The notes beneath the pieces are model-generated. The model did no database searches. It saw only the letters and a program-made list of their open reading frames with translations, and was not told where the DNA came from. Shown here one piece after another: positions 63,455 through 64,000 of a stretch of 64,000 bases of DNA. The stretch's first letter is position 1. Each line of letters starts with the position of its first letter. The translations under genes and the position numbers were made by a program. The DNA comes from [Clostridium] leptum DSM 753 (lineage in GTDB: Bacteria > Bacillota > Clostridia > Oscillospirales > Acutalibacteraceae), in NCBI GenBank assembly GCA_000154345.1, contig DS480348.1, positions 310,001 to 374,000 on the forward strand. Reading direction: 5' to 3'.

Positions 63455-63763
63455 TTATAATACGTTGTCCAGCAGGTCGGTTACGATTTTTCTTTGCTGG
63501 GTGTTCAGGGCGGACCAGCTGTCCAACAGCTTTCGTTGTTCCGGTGTAAGAAAAATTGCGTCGTCGCCTTCTCCGAAAAACTGGGATAAGGTGATACCGA
63601 ACCCTTTGCATATTTTATCTAATGTTTGTATGCTTGGCGTTTGTTTTTTGCGGTACCAGGAGGAGATCGTCGATTGCGCCAGCCCGGATTTTTTAGCCAA
63701 TTCATACTCGGTCCAGTTGCGTTCTAAGCGGAGCCTGGTGATTTCTTTCAGAATATCTTTCAC
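63455..63763 (-). CDS. XRE-family regulator
   Basis: A 102-residue protein with an N-terminal HTH_3 domain (RLERNWTEYELAKKSGLAQSTISSWYRKKQTP, about 10-45) and a short acidic C-terminus. GTG 63763 has a GGTGGAAAC region in front. It may repress its own transcription and a divergent gene that seems to start at 63900. I cannot define the operator. Confidence 0.85.
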   Translation of the reverse strand: MKDILKEITRLRLERNWTEYELAKKSGLAQSTISSWYRKKQTPSIQTLDKICKGFGITLSQFFGEGDDAIFLTPEQRKLLDSWSALNTQQRKIVTDLLDNVL

Positions 63764-63899
63764 GTTTCCACCCGCCTGATTTGTTTCGATACAAGTATAT
63801 TATACATTGGGATATTTTGGTTTTTTAGTCTTACGAAGCGTATAAATATTACGATATGAATCATGACCGCATCCTCGTGCTCCATGGTTCATTTCTATT

Positions 63900-64000
63900 A
63901 TGACAGATACTGTTTTATATTCCTATCCTGAAAAATGTAACTATAATCTTTTATCGTTCCTAGAAGCGATCGAAAAGTCCCAGGCGCCTATGGAAACACT
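63900..64000 (+). CDS. Possible partial ORF running off the window
   Basis: An open frame from ATG 63900 continues past the window end (at least 33 codons, starting MTDTVLYSYPEKCNYN). No clear RBS is seen; an in-frame stop lies 39 nt upstream. Being divergent from an XRE regulator is a common layout for regulated genes. Only the next part of the sequence can confirm it. Confidence 0.35.
   Translation, partial: MTDTVLYSYPEKCNYNLLSFLEAIEKSQAPMET

Overview
The window is about 64 kb of a low-GC-phylum (Firmicutes/Bacillota) chromosome with a moderately high GC content. The gene set is that of an anaerobic, endospore-forming clostridium: spoIIAA-spoIIAB-sigF, spoIIE, spoIIP, gpr and spoVAE are all present. 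The 16S sequence and gene neighbourhoods look most like the Oscillospiraceae/Ruminococcaceae (Clostridium cluster IV). That placement is my inference from reading, not from a database search. Most of the window is ordinary core chromosome; the only mobile-looking patch is around 47.0-48.7 kb.

Layout. 0-7 kb: valS, a metallophosphoesterase on the other strand, folC, then the sigma-F control operon and a small zinc-ribbon membrane protein. 7.2-8.3 kb: metA on the minus strand, with a possible tiny membrane ORF overlapping its end. 8.4-14.7 kb: one complete rRNA operon driven by tandem promoters, in the order 16S, tRNA-Ala, tRNA-Ile, 23S, tRNA-Lys, tRNA-Glu, 5S, tRNA-Asn. Its 23S gene carries an apparent intervening sequence in helix 45. 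14.9-21.7 kb: ferritin, a ketose 3-epimerase, and a minus-strand sugar operon (FGGY kinase, class II aldolase, ROK regulator) facing mtnN. 22-33 kb: a cyclase-like hydrolase, spoVAE, rpsT, gpr-spoIIP and two exported/membrane proteins of unknown function, then cca, a ComEC-type beta-lactamase-fold hydrolase and spoIIE. 34-39 kb: a PadR/DUF2812 pair behind a palindromic operator, and the metG-tatD-radical SAM operon. 39-47 kb: a DUF3048 lipoprotein, an HtrA protease, DUF1540, a DHHW lipoprotein, azlCD and an rlmD-type methyltransferase. 47-48.7 kb: a serine recombinase and an orphan ORF. 48.7-53 kb: a second rlmD-type methyltransferase with an odd N-terminus, and an 843-residue fusion of a TIM-barrel epimerase domain to an acyl-CoA synthetase. 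53-64 kb: a HAD phosphatase, a YitT protein, a MATE transporter, a second kinase/aldolase pair, an ECF S-component with coaX, an M20 dipeptidase and two XRE regulators.

How the genes fit together. The forespore programme is well represented: SpoIIE dephosphorylates SpoIIAA, which releases sigma-F from SpoIIAB; SpoIIP acts in engulfment, GPR in germination and SpoVAE in dipicolinate handling. Two separate kinase plus class II aldolase modules point to catabolism of 6-deoxyhexoses or related ketoses by phosphorylation and cleavage. No sugar isomerase or transporter for either is in the window.

The least explained items are the epimerase/acyl-CoA-synthetase fusion, a family of three diverged intergenic repeats placed just downstream of terminators, the 23S insertion, a tRNA-like relic after tRNA-Ile, and leader hairpins at spoVAE and in front of the HAD gene.
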